In this document: positions 6,107-7,555 of the stretch, piece by piece | How positions within the stretch are numbered: the stretch's first letter is position 1 | How the letters are laid out: each line of letters begins with the position of its first letter | From: Caldifarciminota bacterium UBA6260 | Lineage (GTDB): Bacteria > Hydrothermota > 32-111 | DNA length: 7,555 nt | Direction of reading: 5' to 3' | Assembly: GCA_002441125.1 (NCBI GenBank) | Contig: DJVI01000002.1 | Coordinates: 18,881-26,435, forward strand | Notes under the pieces: generated by a model | Seen by the model: only the letters and a program-made list of their open reading frames with translations | What the model was told of the DNA's origin: nothing | Database searches by the model: none | Position numbers and translations under genes: made by a program

Positions 6107-6241
6107 AGAATTTGGGGACGGTGCATGACAGTGTGACATTTTTGGATTTAACTTTTATGAAACAATTTATTTAGAGAATTTGGGGACGGTGCATGACAGT
6201 GTGACATTTTTGGATTTAACTTTTATGAAACAATTTATTTA
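6107..6241. repeat. Perfect 67-bp direct tandem repeat (two copies)
   Basis: Copy 1 is 6107-6173 and copy 2 is 6175-6241; they are identical and separated by one base (period 68). Each begins AGAATTTGGGGACGGTGC, includes a short TGACA direct pair, and ends in ATTTA. The block fills the space between the end of the repeat-protein gene (6100) and the 3' end of tRNA-Ala (6243). The GGGGACGGT core resembles dispersed GGGGAC-type repeats that I recall near IS200/RAYT-like transposases, but no transposase is present and no clear hairpin forms. I see no intrinsic terminator for either converging transcript. Confidence 0.92.
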
Positions 6242-6242
6242 A

Positions 6243-6318
6243 TGGTGGAGGTAGTCGGATTCGAACCGACGACCCCATGCTTGCAAAGCATGTGCTCTCC
6301 CAACTGAGCTATACCCCC
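6243..6318 (-). tRNA. tRNA-Ala (anticodon TGC)
   Basis: A complete 76-nt cloverleaf with encoded CCA. The acceptor GGGGGTA pairs with TACCTCC (one G-T pair). The D arm is GCTC/GAGC, the anticodon stem CATGC/GCATG encloses loop TTTGCAA, and the T arm is GTCGG-TTCGAAT-CCGAC. Its first base at 6318 directly abuts the stop codon of the upstream protein gene, and its 3' end lies 1 nt from the 67-bp tandem repeat. No separate promoter is evident immediately upstream, so it is probably made by read-through from the tRNA-Ile/protein-gene transcript. Confidence 0.97.
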
Positions 6319-7485
6319 TTAATATTCAAAACCTGAATAGGAAAGACCAAAGTTTAAAGAGATGTTGTTTATCTCTTTTCCAGAAATTATAAATGGAATA
6401 TTAATCAAATTCTTTGAAAAATCAAGAGATATTTTTAGATTTTCAACTTTAAAAGTAAACCCGATTTTACCATCATAATCAAAGCTCGAGCTTTTAATCG
6501 AAGGGTTAAGATTTGGTGAAAGATCATCAACAATATTTTTCAAATACCCTGTGAAACCAACATTTAAATCAAGAAACCGTGTGAGGTAAAAATTGGAACC
6601 GATAGAAATTTTTGGAAAGTATGTAACAGTTTCTTTACTGTTAACTTCAGCTGCAGAAAAATAGATAGTTCTTGAATGGTATGTTATTTTTTTATACTCA
6701 CCAGATATATAGGTATTATGATAGTTAAAAGATTCTATTCCGGAAAAAATAAGAACTGACAGAGTATCAACTTTATCTAAATAAACATCACCTGAAACAT
6801 TTCCGCTTTCAATAACCTGATAACCAAAAATTTTATTTTTGTAATTAAAAAGAATTCCAACAAAGTTTTCGTTTATATTCTGTTTTATTCTGAAATCAAC
6901 ACCATAACCGAAAGGATTTGAAGATTTCACAATGTTGGATAAGTTTTCAGATCCAACAGAAATGAAGGTGAGATTTCCAGTGATATCTATATCAAGCCCA
7001 TCTATCAAAAGAAATGACAAAGATGGTGAAAGTTTTATATCTGAAAAAGAAATTTTTGTGTTAGAGAATGGTGAATCTAAATCGTTGTAATACTCATCAA
7101 AATAGTAAAATTTAAGATTACCACCAGCGTTTATCTTTTCGAAATTTTTTGCAAAAAATATTGAATAGTTAACAGGTTTTACACTTTTATTAAGATTTTT
7201 AAATATAAAATTATCCCTCAAAGAATCATCATAATACTCTATACCAAAGCCTAATCTACCTGTTTGATTCTCAAAGAAACAATATGAAAATATACCACCA
7301 TTATAAAAATCAAACGATAGATTACTTTTAAAAATTTCTGTTTCAAGATTTGATGTTGTGAATTTTGTAAAGGATATTGGATCTTTCGATATGAAGGGGG
7401 AATTTTGAAGGGTAGCCCACTCTGTAAGAGAAGAATTTAAGGTTAAAAAAACGAAGAAAAGAAGTATAAAAACAGTTTTTTTCAT
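6319..7485 (-). CDS. Predicted outer-membrane beta-barrel protein, encoded between two tRNAs
   Basis: I chose the ATG at 7485 (388 residues): it has GGAAGG at good spacing and begins a classic signal peptide (MKKTVFILLFFVFLTL, cleavage likely near 18-21). A longer reading to 7533 would run into the tRNA-Ile gene. The mature part shows alternating polar/hydrophobic strands, many Phe, Tyr, Asn, Ser and Gly, almost no cysteine, and ends in strand-like NFGLSYSGFEY with a terminal aromatic residue, all typical of outer-membrane barrels. It loosely resembles PorV/PorQ-like or UPF0164-like barrels but lacks the usual GARAxGMG N-terminal motif, so the family is open. The start is 17 nt after the tRNA-Ile CCA, and the TAA (6319-6321) touches the first base of tRNA-Ala. 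There is no room for its own promoter unless one lies inside the tRNA, so it should share a transcript with both tRNAs. Confidence 0.88.
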   Translation of the reverse strand: MKKTVFILLFFVFLTLNSSLTEWATLQNSPFISKDPISFTKFTTSNLETEIFKSNLSFDFYNGGIFSYCFFENQTGRLGFGIEYYDDSLRDNFIFKNLNKSVKPVNYSIFFAKNFEKINAGGNLKFYYFDEYYNDLDSPFSNTKISFSDIKLSPSLSFLLIDGLDIDITGNLTFISVGSENLSNIVKSSNPFGYGVDFRIKQNINENFVGILFNYKNKIFGYQVIESGNVSGDVYLDKVDTLSVLIFSGIESFNYHNTYISGEYKKITYHSRTIYFSAAEVNSKETVTYFPKISIGSNFYLTRFLDLNVGFTGYLKNIVDDLSPNLNPSIKSSSFDYDGKIGFTFKVENLKISLDFSKNLINIPFIISGKEINNISLNFGLSYSGFEY

Positions 7486-7502
7486 TTTACCTTCCTTAAA
7501 TA

Positions 7503-7555
7503 TGGTGGGCCTAAGTGGAGTTGAACCACTCACCTCACGCTTATCAGGCGTGCGC
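7503..7555 (-). tRNA. tRNA-Ile (anticodon GAT), 5' part outside window
   Basis: The 3' two-thirds of a tRNA. Visible parts are the anticodon stem CACGC/GCGTG around loop CTGATAA (anticodon GAT), a 5-nt variable region, the T arm AGTGG-TTCAACT-CCACT, the acceptor strand TAGGCCC, discriminator A and an encoded CCA at 7503-7505. The GAT anticodon reads Ile codons. The D arm and 5' acceptor strand lie beyond the window. It is followed after 17 nt by the start codon of the outer-membrane-type gene. Confidence 0.93.

Noticed and set aside
6107..6241. Intrinsic terminator or CRISPR-like array in the 67-bp repeat
   Set aside because: No stem of useful length could be paired within or between copies; two copies separated by one base leave no spacer.
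7486..7533. Longer N-terminus for the outer-membrane-type protein starting at 7533
   Set aside because: The extension lies in the tRNA-Ile gene and precedes a textbook signal peptide that has its own ribosome site.

Overview
The window is AT-rich bacterial DNA with short spacers, overlapping genes and CCA-encoding tRNAs. Two predicted lipoproteins, a likely outer-membrane beta-barrel protein, and a repeat protein with a tail resembling a type IX secretion (Por) sorting domain point to a diderm of the wider FCB/WOR-3-like assemblage. A two-domain protein disulfide oxidoreductase beside a thioredoxin reductase is typical of anaerobes and thermophiles such as Thermotoga, Aquifex and many archaea. 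The lineage is inference; no rRNA or universal marker protein is present.

Left part (1-3623, minus strand): one compact seven-gene run led by a good housekeeping-type promoter. In transcription order it holds a small lipoprotein, a four-helix membrane protein, an NlpC/P60 lipoprotein hydrolase, an ECF-like sigma factor, an 80-residue zinc-type anti-sigma factor whose Cys/His spacing matches RsrA, a two-CxxC protein disulfide oxidoreductase, and a thioredoxin reductase cut by the window edge. Gaps are 17 nt or less and three junctions overlap or nearly touch. The last four genes look like a self-contained thiol-redox circuit: sigma factor, thiol-rich anti-sigma, and the reductase pair that could reset it. 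The reductase has lost the basic residues that normally bind NADPH.

Middle (3561-6100): a 458-bp divergent control region with a near-consensus promoter facing each way and a perfect 17-bp palindrome between them. It is followed on the plus strand by a 693-residue secreted protein of about 14 LVIVD-type beta-propeller repeats and a Por-like C-terminal tail.

Right part (6107-7555): a perfect 67-bp sequence present twice in tandem, then on the minus strand the order tRNA-Ile(GAT, partial) - outer-membrane-type protein gene - tRNA-Ala(TGC). The protein gene starts 17 nt after the tRNA-Ile CCA end, and its stop codon directly abuts the first base of tRNA-Ala. The mRNA is therefore bounded on both sides by tRNA processing sites. 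Ile(GAT)-Ala(TGC) is the classic pair of the 16S-23S spacer, here split by a protein gene.

The most unusual signals are the tRNA-mRNA-tRNA sandwich and the sigma/anti-sigma/PDO/TrxR redox operon.
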